Source: an uncultured Clostridia bacterium
GTDB lineage: Bacteria > Bacillota > Clostridia > Oscillospirales > Oscillospiraceae
Length of the DNA: 64,000 nt
Direction of reading: 5' to 3'
Assembly (NCBI GenBank): GCA_947170435.1
Contig: CAMVTO010000011.1
Span: 17,015 to 81,014 of the forward strand
How positions within the stretch are numbered: the first letter of the stretch is position 1; every line of letters begins with the position of its first letter. The position numbers and the translations under genes were made by a program. This document shows, in pieces, positions 15,301-23,078 of the stretch. The notes under the pieces were generated by a model, which did no database searches, was not told the DNA's origin, and saw nothing but the letters and a program-made list of their open reading frames with translations.

Positions 15301-17721
15301 CTGACGTTGCACGCAACGGTTTCTCCCGACGACGCGACAAACCAATCCGTCACATGGGTCAGCAGCAATCCTGCTGTTGCCGCGGTCGTTGCCGGCATCA
15401 TTACGCCCATCGCCCCGGGCACCGCTTCCATTGTCGTCACAACCGCGGACGGCGAGTACCACGACTCCCGCACCGTCACCGTCAAGCAGCTCGCCACCGG
15501 CATCACGCTGACCCCCGCAGTGCTCTCGCTTCCTGTCGGAGCGACCGAGGCGCTGAGCGCAGATCTTCTGGGCAACCCCACAAACCCCAACGTGGACTGG
15601 TCGGTGAGCGGAAACGCCGTCAGCGTCAACGACAGCGGCGTGGTCACGGCTCTCGCGGCGGGCACCGCCACGGTGATCGCCGCGGCAGCTGACCGCAGCG
15701 GCGTATCCAAGTCCTGCACGGTCACCGTCTATGAGCCGGTAAGCGACGTCTCGATTCGGAAGGGCGGCGATCCGGTCTCGAGTCTGGCGCTCAATATGGT
15801 CACCGAAACCGCCGCACAGCTCAGCGCTGTGACAACCGGGGGCAGCAATGTCTCCCTCGTTTGGTCGAGCAGCAACGAGTCCGTTGCAACAGTGGACGCC
15901 ACCGGTCTGGTCTCCGTCGTTGGCGCAGGCACCGCGGTGATCCGTGTCACCGCAACCACCGGGGATGTATCCGTCAGCGCGAGCTGCAACGTGACCGTCC
16001 GCAAGGCCGTGCTCTCCACCGATACCACCTCCATGACCCTCACGCCCATAAGCAATGCGGCCAATGCTGTCTTTACCCCCTGGGCATCGGGCACGTCACT
16101 CACATGGAGCGTTTCCGGCAGCAGCATCACCCGCACGGAAGGCGCGTTGAGCGACAGCGATAAAACCTATACGATCTCCTCGCTGAGCAATGGCGTCACC
16201 ACCGTCTCCTGGGCAAAGGCGGAGGATGCGCGATATGAGGCCAGCAGCGGCGAGATCACAGTCTACTCCCTGTACAACCCGATCACAGAGGTTGCGGTTG
16301 ACCGCAGCAAGCTGGAAACCGGCTGCGAACTGACCGCTTCGCTCGATCAGGCAAACCGCACGGTTCGCGTCGCCGGCTATGTCAACGCTGCCCCGTCGGA
16401 GTACTCTCTCCTCGGCAAGCTGATCTTTACGCCGGCGAGCGGCGTGATTGACGGCCTGAGCGCTATGTACGATGCCGAAGCCGGCACGGTTGTCGCTAAG
16501 CTGGGCGACAGCACAATCTGCACCTATACTTTGGATCGCAGCGGCATTGTCTCTCTGCCTGCAAATGTGAAGGTCAAAACCACACTGATTGCAGAGGCGA
16601 ACACGGCTGTCTCAGAGGTAAATCTCACCAACGCCGACATCAGCGGCATCGAGTCGGCTGTCTCCGCGGCGCGATCCGACGCAGGCGACAACATTCGGGA
16701 AGGTGCGGACGTTGTGGTTGAGGTCAGCCTTGTCCCGGTGAGTCAGACGGTGGACAAGATCGCCGGTTACAACACCGTGACGCTTGACATCACGCCGCAG
16801 TACACCGTCTCTGAGAACGGTGCCTTCGTTTGCAACGGCACGCTCAGCGAGCTGCCCGCCGCTGTTACGATCCGGGTGGAGACCTCCTTCCGGCCCACGC
16901 TGATCGTGCACAAGCATGAAGACAGCATCGAGTACATCACGCCGGTTTGCAGCAGCGAACCGAATGCAAACGGTCTCTACACCGTCTCGTGGCAGCAGCG
17001 AACCTTCAGCGAGGTGTCGCTTATGGATGAAGCGGCGGCACAGCGGTTCCTCGCGGAGCAGGCCAATGCGGATAAGCCTGCCGAAGAGCCCACTAAGCCC
17101 ACGTCCGGCGGCGGTGTTTCCGGCGGCGCGCCTGCCGCGCCGGTATCCGCGCAGCCGGCATCTGCGGAGCCCGCTCCCGGCGCCTTTGCCGATGTGCCGG
17201 TGTCTCACTGGGCGGCGGAGGCCATTGCCTACGCGTCCGCCCGAGGCATCATGAACGGCACGGGCGGCGACATCTTCGCTCCCGAAGCCGCGGCAAGCCG
17301 TGCCATGATCGCGCAGATTCTCTTCAACCTCACGCCCGGCAAAACCGCCGGTACGCAAGGCTTTGCCGACGCCGCCGGAACGTGGTACGCCGAGGCCGCA
17401 GGCTGGGCGGCGTCCTGCGGCATTGTCACCGGCATCGACGGCAGCTTCCGCGGCAACGACACGATCACCCGTGAGCAACTCGTCACCATGCTTCACCGTT
17501 ACGCAAAATTCATGGGTCGGGAGCTCTCGGCAGAAGCATCGGATTACGACCGTTTCACCGACACCGCAACCGTCTCACCGTGGGCGCGTGAAGCCATGCG
17601 CTGGGCAGTTGATTCCGGCCTGATTCAGGGCATCGGCAACACGTTATCGCCCAGCGCCGGCGCGACCCGCGCGCAGATCGCTGCGATCATGATGCGGTTC
17701 TGCGAAGCCGCCGCCGTCTGA
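9319..17721 (+). CDS. Giant BIG2-repeat, SLH-anchored surface protein
   Basis: A secreted protein of 2,800 residues. It has a Sec signal peptide (KKKIASLFLACVMLLSVLPVPVRA), then a BspA-like leucine-rich region to about residue 185. About 24 bacterial Ig-like group 2 (BIG2) repeats of 75-90 residues follow, recognisable by VTWSSSNESVATVD, GxVTAVxxGTATITAT and CTVTV. A non-repeat region (about 2265-2580) and a Gly/Pro/Ala linker (SGGGVSGGAPAAP) follow. Three SLH domains close the protein (FADVPVSHWAAEAI, FADAAGTWYAEAAG, FTDTATVSPWAREAM) and should bind pyruvylated secondary wall polymer. It resembles long stalk adhesins; the ligand is unknown. The ATG follows GGGAGG. It forms its own unit, with a terminator on each side. 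Confidence 0.9.
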   Translation: MWKKKIASLFLACVMLLSVLPVPVRAEDPAYALIPISDGEYCLSIDKDPYFMTASLLAEVQSSWDEIVAVRIGANVRYLSEAGSNPFSVLPSLAAFEVEDGNAYYTAVNGVLFTLFNSSISQLTYYPPAKTTPLTLPDTTSYISAAAFDNVTQAEINVPDGLELDTSSPITITSLESSPHVTVHTIPASDVESVTLQLDGASFSELPTLDPGDTLALSASVEPADALSDVTWESSNESVAAVTASGSVTAIGEGEAVITATTVGLKDMTPLSVSCTVQVRPQVTSVAITSETGRTALVPQETLTLSASAAPEGANQALSWSVSDTNVLSLSADTGSSVTVTALSAGSASVTAVSTRYGTIQDTYDITVSTPVAEITLDTDDFTLNLTNPVSQSRQLTATVSPEDATDQRISWSSSDAAVATVSPTGLVSAVSKGSATITAVSEDGGKTASCVVTVQEVDVAGLTITPSTLNLRIAPSLPTARYGQLTVSFEPDCATHQDVTWSSLNPNIATVDQSGKVTAVNNGEAYIIAISSHGTDGDSVTAQCKVTVELGVTSITIPEELELSLNKEGAASRAALSATVTPANSTDAFSWTSSNESVATVDQNGGVTAVGEGVATVTATCGSVKATCTVTVTDYQVKSFDTPPRSVEVKVGKSDTLSAKLGPAHAIDKTIVWAIDDAAVASLGQAELASDGTSTVAVQGLKVGTATVTARSLDNDSVVATCTVTVPEVKVDSLALNRTTLKLYRNSPDGKADDFPPSGTLTLTVSPADTTNDVVWTNSNDGVVALGSAQYQTSNNVKTGAVTLTAVDGGTSVITATADGQAVQCTVTVAVLAANITLNKSELDLVKGTSAALIPTVLPENVDNRAVTWTSSNEAVATVDASGMVTAVATSGTATITATAKDGSGVQASCTVTAKPVPVSGIVISPASIALEKGDAASLTASVMPASATNRSVTWASADSSIAAVDESGNVTAVNGGTTTITATTADGSYTADCEVTVTVALTGLALNYSTLTIRRAENSANTGTLIATVAPADTTAGSILWFSSDPNTVSVQSSSAIDKTTGEASVTLEGKKAGSATVTAWLGNLSRACTVTVEQPAGSVTLDRDSLALSLHKTGAASQDTLVAAAAPSDCTDRLEWSSNNESVATVDENGVVTAISAGTAIIKASAGDVNDTCAVTVTDYQIRTLSMDSELTVYLNGNGDYPAQQTLTLSIEPFDTEDVISWRSGNPDAVTLGTPEYSTVGSSKTGTVKITAAGAGKAVITAVAPNGTAAHCTVTVIVLAEAVALDRSVVTLEQAEQTTLKATVSPAAVNRSAVTWTSSDESVAVVNDGVVTAVARGTATITATAVDGSGKYAACAVTVNDISVKDVRVTPKRLTLQEGNTSDVLGASVTPSTAANKSVTWSSNSDCVTVDPSTGAITAVSVGEAEITVTTADGGLTDVCYVTVTPTPVETIVLSKSSLDVFFRNVEDRTQTLTATIEPDHATNKNLSWTSSDESVATVVGNNGTAALTLHKAGTAVITARSVSNPDISATCSVTVRTTSVAGVSLNTALLELDPADDAQLTATLTSDTENVAPDNSAVSWSSSNTSVATVDSSGKVHAVAAGTAVITVRTADQGLTATCVVRVWQKVTGVSLNTTALDLDIGDSYTLTATVNPSNAANKAVTWESDAPAVAAVDAAGNVEALSDGVAHIKVTTEDQGKSATCTITVSSVAVSSVALNETSLTLLVNDVRTLSASISPDNATNKTLDWESDQPGIVSVAGGRITAIAAGTATITAKADGKTATCSVTVYAAVTGVSISGSGILALNVGDDETLTATVAPVNEADSHVTWSSSNTNVVTVDDGGKVSAVASGTAVITATSVANPSKQAFRTVKVAQPVESVTLSADSLVFDLSAENRSSVLTAAISPSNTTDSVTWTVADSTIAQISAPSTASGSSTVTVYALKAGSTTVTVTCGNQAQTCDITVTNPVTKPVTGVSIAEPASAIELNMGDTLTLHATVSPDDATNQSVTWVSSNPAVAAVVAGIITPIAPGTASIVVTTADGEYHDSRTVTVKQLATGITLTPAVLSLPVGATEALSADLLGNPTNPNVDWSVSGNAVSVNDSGVVTALAAGTATVIAAAADRSGVSKSCTVTVYEPVSDVSIRKGGDPVSSLALNMVTETAAQLSAVTTGGSNVSLVWSSSNESVATVDATGLVSVVGAGTAVIRVTATTGDVSVSASCNVTVRKAVLSTDTTSMTLTPISNAANAVFTPWASGTSLTWSVSGSSITRTEGALSDSDKTYTISSLSNGVTTVSWAKAEDARYEASSGEITVYSLYNPITEVAVDRSKLETGCELTASLDQANRTVRVAGYVNAAPSEYSLLGKLIFTPASGVIDGLSAMYDAEAGTVVAKLGDSTICTYTLDRSGIVSLPANVKVKTTLIAEANTAVSEVNLTNADISGIESAVSAARSDAGDNIREGADVVVEVSLVPVSQTVDKIAGYNTVTLDITPQYTVSENGAFVCNGTLSELPAAVTIRVETSFRPTLIVHKHEDSIEYITPVCSSEPNANGLYTVSWQQRTFSEVSLMDEAAAQRFLAEQANADKPAEEPTKPTSGGGVSGGAPAAPVSAQPASAEPAPGAFADVPVSHWAAEAIAYASARGIMNGTGGDIFAPEAAASRAMIAQILFNLTPGKTAGTQGFADAAGTWYAEAAGWAASCGIVTGIDGSFRGNDTITREQLVTMLHRYAKFMGRELSAEASDYDRFTDTATVSPWAREAMRWAVDSGLIQGIGNTLSPSAGATRAQIAAIMMRFCEAAAV

Positions 17722-17728
17722 AAAGCGC

Positions 17729-17761
17729 AAAAAAAGAACGCCTTTCGGCGTTCTTTTTTTG
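17729..17761. terminator. Bidirectional terminator between the giant surface protein and nagB
   Basis: A stem with AAAAAAGAACGCC on one side and its complement on the other, TTTC loop, A-run before and T-run after. Confidence 0.9.
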
Positions 17762-17770
17762 TGTTCGCGC

Positions 17771-18496
17771 TCAGCACTTGGAAAGAGCCGCTTCGTCAGC
17801 GACGAGGGTAAAGTTCTTGTGCAGCTGCAAAATGGAAGCCGGTACCCGCGGGGTCACCGGACCGAAGAACGCGTCGCGTACCGCGTCCGCCTTGTTCTCG
17901 CCGCTCGCCACCATGACTACGCGCTCGGCCTGCATGATGTCAAGGATACCCATGCTGTAAGCATAGCGCGGCACATCGTCGATGCTTTCAAAGAAACGCT
18001 TGTTGGCCTGGATGGTAGCCTCCGTCAGCTCCACCTTATGGGTACCCTTGACAAAGCAGTCACCCGGCTCGTTGAAGCCGATATGCCCGTTGGGACCGAT
18101 GCCAAGCAGCTGGAGGTTGACGCCGCCAAGCTTGCGGATGATGGCATTATAGCGGGCACATTCCTCCTCTTCATCGAGATTCGTACCGTTTGGGATATTG
18201 GTGTTCTTGAGGTCGATGTTGATGTGATTGAAAAAATTCACGCGCATGAAGTGGGTATAGCTCTGCTCATGGTCGGCGGCAAGTCCCACATACTCGTCCA
18301 GGTTCACCGTGCGTACGCGGCTGAAATCCACATCGCCCTTTTCATACCATTTGATGAGCTGTTTGTACGTTCCAATGGGGCTGGAGCCTGTGGCAAGACC
18401 CAGCACGCTGTCCGGGTGCAGAATGACCTGCGCGGAGAGAATATTCGCCGCCTGCCGGCTCATGTGGTCGTAGTCCCTCGCTCTGATGATCTCCAT
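17771..18496 (-). CDS. nagB: Glucosamine-6-phosphate deaminase
   Basis: Converts glucosamine-6-P to fructose-6-P and ammonia, the exit step of amino sugar catabolism into glycolysis. It has 241 residues, the short non-allosteric type usual in Firmicutes. Visible motifs are VLGLATGSSPIGTYKQLI (phosphate loop), VNLDEYVGLAADHEQSY with the catalytic Asp, LQLLGIGPNGHIGFNEPG with the active-site His, and VVMVASGENKADAV. The start ATG follows AAGGAGCTAATTTC. It begins 4 bases after the nagA stop and is last in the kinase-nagA-nagB operon. Confidence 0.96.
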   Translation of the reverse strand: MEIIRARDYDHMSRQAANILSAQVILHPDSVLGLATGSSPIGTYKQLIKWYEKGDVDFSRVRTVNLDEYVGLAADHEQSYTHFMRVNFFNHINIDLKNTNIPNGTNLDEEEECARYNAIIRKLGGVNLQLLGIGPNGHIGFNEPGDCFVKGTHKVELTEATIQANKRFFESIDDVPRYAYSMGILDIMQAERVVMVASGENKADAVRDAFFGPVTPRVPASILQLHKNFTLVADEAALSKC

Positions 18497-18500
18497 GAAA

Positions 18501-19634
18501 TTAGCTCCTTTCTTCCAATGCCTTTCCTGTGATTTGTTTGCCGTCAATAAATACGGCTCGTATTTTCAAATCCCGATTCAACAGAACAAAATCGGCACAC
18601 TTGCCCGGATCGAGCGAGCCGATGGTATCGTCGCATCGGATCGCGCGGGCGGGCGTCAGCGTCGCGGCAGTGACGGCGGCCTCCAACGGCACGCCAAACT
18701 CCACCGCGCGGAGAAGGCCGTCGTAGAGGTGAATGCAGCTGCCCGCCAGTGTGTCGGAATCCTTGAGCGTCGCCTTGCCGTTTTTCATTGTGATGGGCTG
18801 CCCGCCCAGCGTATAGTCGCCGTCCGGCATCCCCGCGCAGCGCAGGGAATCAGAGATCAGCACCAGCTTGTCTCCGAACAGCCGGTGGGTCAGACGCACC
18901 ACAGCCGGATGGATGTGCAACCCATCGGGGATCAGCTCCACCGTCGCACCCGCGTCGCACGCCGCGGCGATGACCCCGGGAGCGCGGTGACCCAACGCGG
19001 GCATGGCGTTAAAAAGGTGCGTCGCGTGGCGCGCACCCGCGTCGAATGCCGCCATCGCCGTATCGTAATCGGCAGTCGTGTGGCCGAGGGACACCGTGCA
19101 GACCTTGCTGATCTCGCGGATCGCCTCCAGAGCGCCCGGCTCCTCCGGCGCGATGGTGATGAGGCGCGCCATGCCGCCGCTCGCCTCATTGAGCCGGTGG
19201 AACATCGCCGCATCGGGAGCATGGATATTATCGGCGTTCTGCGCGCCGCGCTTTTCGTAGCTGACGAACGGCCCCTCGAGGTTGATGCCCGCCACCTTCG
19301 CGCCGTCCGCAGGGCGAGTGAAATCGCGGATGACGTGCATCGCCCTTGTCAGTTCCGGTTCTTTGAGCGTCATCGTCGTGGGACACCACGACGTGACACC
19401 CTTGGCAGCGTAATAGCGCGCCATCTTCGGTATACCCGCAGGCTCGCCGTCGCTGGCGTCCTCGCCCATGGCGGCGTGGGTGTGGATGTCGATAAGCCCG
19501 GGGATCAGGTAGCAGCCCTCCGCATCCATGCCACCGGCCACAGCCTCGCCCACGACTGTGATTTTCGCATCGAACGCAACGCCGCCATCCACAAACGCGC
19601 CGTTGACAAACACTTTTGCGTTGGATATCTTCAT
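18501..19634 (-). CDS. nagA: N-acetylglucosamine-6-phosphate deacetylase
   Basis: Removes acetate from GlcNAc-6-P to give glucosamine-6-P for NagB. An amidohydrolase of 377 residues. Motifs: YLIPGLIDIHTHAAMG (metal His pair), INLEGPFVSYEKRGAQN (metal Glu), VSLGHTTADYDTAM, ATHLFNAMPALGHRAPG, the substrate loop LIPDGLHIHPAVVRL and catalytic Asp in LVLISDSLRCAGM. The ATG is placed 7 bases after GAGGG; a GTG two codons upstream is possible. The gene sits 10 bases after the ROK-like kinase and 4 bases before nagB, so the three are surely co-transcribed. Confidence 0.96.
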   Translation of the reverse strand: MKISNAKVFVNGAFVDGGVAFDAKITVVGEAVAGGMDAEGCYLIPGLIDIHTHAAMGEDASDGEPAGIPKMARYYAAKGVTSWCPTTMTLKEPELTRAMHVIRDFTRPADGAKVAGINLEGPFVSYEKRGAQNADNIHAPDAAMFHRLNEASGGMARLITIAPEEPGALEAIREISKVCTVSLGHTTADYDTAMAAFDAGARHATHLFNAMPALGHRAPGVIAAACDAGATVELIPDGLHIHPAVVRLTHRLFGDKLVLISDSLRCAGMPDGDYTLGGQPITMKNGKATLKDSDTLAGSCIHLYDGLLRAVEFGVPLEAAVTAATLTPARAIRCDDTIGSLDPGKCADFVLLNRDLKIRAVFIDGKQITGKALEERS

Positions 19635-19644
19635 CGGCACACCC

Positions 19645-21024
19645 TCACTTCAACGCGGGCAGGCTTGCCGCCGCCGCCGACTGCCCCACGCGGCGGAACT
19701 TCTCATCCGGCAGCGCAGGGATAAACTTGTCCGCGACAGCGGGGTACTCGTCTTTCAGCACCCGCTGCGCCTCGGCAAGAACGCGATCGCCGCCCTTGCC
19801 GCTCATCACGCGGCCCAGCAGCAGCACATGCCGCATACCGTAGAGCTGATGATAGTATGCCAGCGTGTGACCAAGGTACGTTCCGATGCTGTCGTAGACC
19901 TGCGCGGCGGCGGGGTCATCCGCCTCCATGAGCTTCTGCACGACTTTGAGCTTTTCCGCGGGAGACAGGTTCTCGTCCAGCACGATGCCCGCGCGGGGCG
20001 CAAGCTTGATCACAGCGTCCTGAGAAAAGTATTTAACGCCGCAGCCGATGTCGCCGCTCCACTCGTCGCGCATGGCGTCGGGCGCGGCGTCCACGGGGAC
20101 AAAGGCCAGTTCATTGAGCCAGCCGGTGATGCGCCCCTCCGGGTCGACATACCCCACCGCCTCGCTGGTGCCCATGGCGATGCCCAGCACATTCGCCTCG
20201 CCGAGGCTCATCATGCCCGCGAGCGCCGACACGTCGCCGTCGTTGACCACGGCATAGGGCACGTTGCCGAACGTGTCCGTGATGGCGCGGATATAGATGT
20301 CCTTGACCTTGGCGTCAAAAAGATCCTTCGGTACTTGCAGAAACAGCGACGCGTTCATTGTACGGTTGTTGATATACACACCCGCGGAGGACACGCCCAC
20401 CGCGTCCACGCGGGGCATGTGCGCCGCCGCGGATTTGAGCGCGGACACAATGCCGTCATAGTGATAATCGGGATTGGAGTTGGTCTTGGGGAACCAGACG
20501 ACCTCCTCACTGTAGACACTCTCGCCGTCGATGACGGCGCTGACCTTGCGATCGCTGCCGCCCGCGTCAAAGCCGATGCGGCAGCCATCCAGATGACCGC
20601 CAATCCGCTCCGGCGCGTCCTTGGCAGGCGGAACCTCGCCCACAGCAGCCACTTCAAAGGGATGCTCGAACACATTTGCCATGTAGTCCCAATCGAACTC
20701 CTGTTGCCCACAGGCACAGTAGACGGTGCGCAGGTATTCCACCATGTCCTCGTCGCCGCTGACGTAGATGCGGAAGCCGCCCTTCATCCACAGCAGCGTC
20801 TTGACCAGACGCTCGATATAGTACCGGTCGGCATCCCGCCGCTCCGGCGTACCGTGAATATAGGTGTGCACGGACGCCATCTGTCCGTCCGCGCGCTCCA
20901 CCGCGATACCAATGGGTTTGTGCGCTGCTTTCAGAAACGCGGTGTTGAACGCGCCGATGGGGATGAACCCCGGATCGAGAACGGGGCTGTTTTTCACAGG
21001 AACATCAATGCCGTAGACCGTCAT
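19645..21024 (-). CDS. ROK-like amino sugar kinase with a long N-terminal extension
   Basis: A 459-residue protein whose C-terminal two thirds has the actin-like ATPase fold of ROK sugar kinases: phosphate-1 motif GFDAGGSDRKVSAV (about residue 152), VDAVGVSSAGVYINNRTMN, a VVNDGDVSALAG segment in place of the ROK NDANAA/catalytic Asp region, and GIAMGTSEAVGYV near the adenosine site. The first ~150 residues match no domain I recognise. First gene of the nagA-nagB operon, it would supply GlcNAc-6-P (or ManNAc-6-P), filling the NanK/GlcNAc kinase role between the epimerase and NagA. Substrate is inferred from context. The start follows AAGGAGGGCACCTGCC. Confidence 0.75.
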   Translation of the reverse strand: MTVYGIDVPVKNSPVLDPGFIPIGAFNTAFLKAAHKPIGIAVERADGQMASVHTYIHGTPERRDADRYYIERLVKTLLWMKGGFRIYVSGDEDMVEYLRTVYCACGQQEFDWDYMANVFEHPFEVAAVGEVPPAKDAPERIGGHLDGCRIGFDAGGSDRKVSAVIDGESVYSEEVVWFPKTNSNPDYHYDGIVSALKSAAAHMPRVDAVGVSSAGVYINNRTMNASLFLQVPKDLFDAKVKDIYIRAITDTFGNVPYAVVNDGDVSALAGMMSLGEANVLGIAMGTSEAVGYVDPEGRITGWLNELAFVPVDAAPDAMRDEWSGDIGCGVKYFSQDAVIKLAPRAGIVLDENLSPAEKLKVVQKLMEADDPAAAQVYDSIGTYLGHTLAYYHQLYGMRHVLLLGRVMSGKGGDRVLAEAQRVLKDEYPAVADKFIPALPDEKFRRVGQSAAAASLPALK

Positions 21025-21060
21025 GGCAGGTGCCCTCCTTTGGTCAAATTCAGTCTCTTT

Positions 21061-21089
21061 ATCATAAGCAAAAACGCACAAATTTACAA
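21061..21089 (-). promoter_or_regulatory. Sigma-A promoter of the kinase-nagA-nagB operon
   Basis: On the minus strand TTGTAA (21084-21089), 17-bp spacer, TATGAT (21061-21066), 36 bases before the start codon. Divergent from the epimerase promoter, with 37 bases between the two -35 boxes, room for one regulator. Confidence 0.8.
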
Positions 21090-21126
21090 GGGGGAAGCAA
21101 AATTTTTTGTGCGCTTGGACTAGGGA

Positions 21127-21155
21127 TTGAAAAAGATTGCATGGGATGGTAGAAT
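21127..21155 (+). promoter_or_regulatory. Sigma-A promoter of the epimerase-yesL operon
   Basis: TTGAAA (21127-21132), 17-bp spacer, TAGAAT (21150-21155). The -35 TTG is in frame with the gene but cannot be its start if this promoter is used, which supports the ATG at 21190. Confidence 0.8.
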
Positions 21156-21189
21156 ACCGATAACTCCACCGAAAGGACGGTATTTCGAC

Positions 21190-22395
21190 ATGGACAAGCA
21201 AACGTTTCACGAAAACCACCAATGGGTAAGAGATCAGCTGCAAATCAGCGCCGACTTCTGGCTCCGCCACGGCCTTGACCGCGAGCATGGCGGCGTATAC
21301 ACCTGCCTGGACCGCAGGGGCGAGGTATTCTCCACCGACAAAAGCGTGTGGATGCAGGGTCGCTGCGGCTGGATCTACGCGTATCTCTGCACCAACTACG
21401 GCAAGCGCGACGAGTGGCTGGAGGCCAGCCGCAGCTGCCTCGACTTCTTGGAGGAGCACTGCGTCAATCACGCTGCGGGCGACCGCCTCTATTTTACCGT
21501 CACCGGCGACGGCAAGCCCTTGCGCCAGCGCCGCTACTGCTTTTCCGAGGATTTCTACACGATGGCGAACGCCGAGTATTACGCCAATACCGGCGACACG
21601 GTGCGTCTGGAGCGTGCCCGCCGTGCCTATGAACTGACCTATCAGCTGCGCCATGCCCTCATCAAAGACCCCACCGGTCTCGGCCCCAAGACCATTCCCG
21701 AGACCCGCACCGGCCGTGCTTTCGGCGATCCGATGATCTACCTCAACGTCACGGCGGTCATGCGCCGCTGCGATCCCGAGCGCCGCTCGCTCTACGATGC
21801 GCGCGCGAAGGAGTGCGTGGAGGAGATCGTCAAGTACCACTACAAGCCCGACCTTAAGTGCGTGCTGGAGACCGTCGGCCCCAATGGCGAGCTGCAAACC
21901 GACACCACCGCGGGCCGCGTGGTCAATCCCGGTCACGACATCGAAGGCAGCTGGTTCCTCGCCGATCAGGCAAACCTCACCGGTGACAAGGAGCTGCACG
22001 CCATCGCGCAGAACATCTTCCGCAACGCCATCACCGCCGGCTGGGACGAGAAGTTCGGGGGACTCCTCTACTTCATCGACTGCATGGGCAAGCCGCCCGA
22101 GGCGTACGAGCACGACATGAAGCTCTGGTGGCCGCACAACGAGATCCTGATTGCGTCCATGACCTTCTACCGCGACACCGGTGACGAGTACTACCTCGAC
22201 TGGTTCAACAAGACGCTGGACTACTGCAAGCGGCACTTTGCCGACGACGAGTACGGCGAGTGGTACGGCTATCTCCGCCGCGACGGCTTCCCCACCGAGC
22301 CGCCCTGCAAGGGCAGCACGTTCAAAGGCCCGTTCCACGTCCCCCGCAGTCTCATCATCGTGGACAAGCTGATGGACGAAGTGGAAGCGAAGTAA
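21190..22395 (+). CDS. N-acylglucosamine 2-epimerase (AGE family)
   Basis: Interconverts ManNAc and GlcNAc, linking sialic acid cleavage to the GlcNAc route. It has 401 residues, the alpha6/alpha6-barrel length of renin-binding-protein-type epimerases. Typical motifs are VWMQGRCGWIYAYL, FSEDFYTMANAEYYANTGD, the catalytic His in VVNPGHDIEGSWFLADQA and the second in MKLWWPHNEILIASM. This replaces the NanE-type ManNAc-6-P epimerase, so phosphorylation would come after epimerisation, as in Bacteroides fragilis. The start ATG lies 12 bases after AAAGGACGG. It overlaps the next gene by one base (TAATG). Cellobiose 2-epimerase activity is the main alternative. Confidence 0.88.
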   Translation: MDKQTFHENHQWVRDQLQISADFWLRHGLDREHGGVYTCLDRRGEVFSTDKSVWMQGRCGWIYAYLCTNYGKRDEWLEASRSCLDFLEEHCVNHAAGDRLYFTVTGDGKPLRQRRYCFSEDFYTMANAEYYANTGDTVRLERARRAYELTYQLRHALIKDPTGLGPKTIPETRTGRAFGDPMIYLNVTAVMRRCDPERRSLYDARAKECVEEIVKYHYKPDLKCVLETVGPNGELQTDTTAGRVVNPGHDIEGSWFLADQANLTGDKELHAIAQNIFRNAITAGWDEKFGGLLYFIDCMGKPPEAYEHDMKLWWPHNEILIASMTFYRDTGDEYYLDWFNKTLDYCKRHFADDEYGEWYGYLRRDGFPTEPPCKGSTFKGPFHVPRSLIIVDKLMDEVEAK

Positions 22396-23045
22396 TGCAC
22401 CAGGTCTTTGATCCCGATAACGCCTGGTGGCGGTTCGTCAGCCGCTGTGTGGACGTGGTAGGACTGAGCGTTTTTTGGGCGATTATATGTCTCCCCGTTG
22501 TGACCGTCGGCCCCGTGACCTCGGCGCTGTACTATACGGTCGTCAAGTGCTTTCGTCAGAATGAAAAAGGCACCTTCGGCGTGTTTTACCGCGCCTTCCG
22601 CGAGAACCTGAAGCAAGGCGTATTGGCGACATTGATTTGTCTGCCCGTGGCCATGGCGCTCGCGTTCGGTTACGCCGTCATGCGCGCCAACTGGGGAAGT
22701 GACCTCGGCGCTGTGATGTTCGTCGCTTACGATATCGCGCTGATCGTACCGGCGGGCGTCGTGTGCTGGCTGTTTCCGCTGCTGGGGCGGTTCACATTCC
22801 GGCTGCGGGATGCTTTCCGCGCCGCCGGGATGCTTGCGCTGCGGCACTTGCCCAGCACGGTGGTCGTGACGCTGCTGACGCTGGAACTGGGGATCTTCAC
22901 CCTGGAGCGCTGGTGGCCAATCTGCTTTGCGCCCGCGCTCTGCGCCCTGCTGACCAGTCTGTTTTTCGAGCGGATTTTTCCGAACTATCTGAGCGAGGAC
23001 GAAACGGAAAAGCTGGAGGAAACCTCCGAAACCCCCATACAATAA
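22395..23045 (+). CDS. YesL-like (DUF624) membrane protein
   Basis: A 216-residue integral membrane protein of the DUF624/YesL family, known from sugar ABC transporter operons in Firmicutes but without a demonstrated function. Four or five hydrophobic helices are visible: CVDVVGLSVFWAIICLPVVT, GVLATLICLPVAMALAFGY, VMFVAYDIALIVPAGVVCWL and a C-terminal pair. The family signature LPVVTVGPVTSALYYTVVK is near residue 35, and a charged tail ends the protein. Translation is coupled to the epimerase through TAATG. A second YesL-like gene occurs in the neighbouring alpha-galactoside cluster. Confidence 0.85.
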   Translation: MHQVFDPDNAWWRFVSRCVDVVGLSVFWAIICLPVVTVGPVTSALYYTVVKCFRQNEKGTFGVFYRAFRENLKQGVLATLICLPVAMALAFGYAVMRANWGSDLGAVMFVAYDIALIVPAGVVCWLFPLLGRFTFRLRDAFRAAGMLALRHLPSTVVVTLLTLELGIFTLERWWPICFAPALCALLTSLFFERIFPNYLSEDETEKLEETSETPIQ

Positions 23046-23046
23046 A

Positions 23047-23078
23047 AAGGAAGCCGTCCGTCGGACGGCTTCCTTCTG
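23047..23078. terminator. Bidirectional terminator between yesL-like and SGNH genes
   Basis: AAGGAAGCCGTCC and its exact complement around a 3-nt loop, with A-run before and CTTCTG after; the stem serves both convergent genes. Confidence 0.75.

Noticed and set aside
10327..15462. Long open frames on the minus strand opposite the giant BIG2 protein (about 450 residues each)
   Set aside because: They mirror repeats of the plus-strand gene, have no ribosome binding sites and give low-complexity Gly/Arg/Asp-rich products; they follow from GC-rich codon use.
19645..22338. Reading the ROK-like kinase as an 897-residue protein
   Set aside because: The extra N-terminal part is antisense to the AGE epimerase and crosses two divergent promoters; a good ribosome binding site marks the ATG at 21024.
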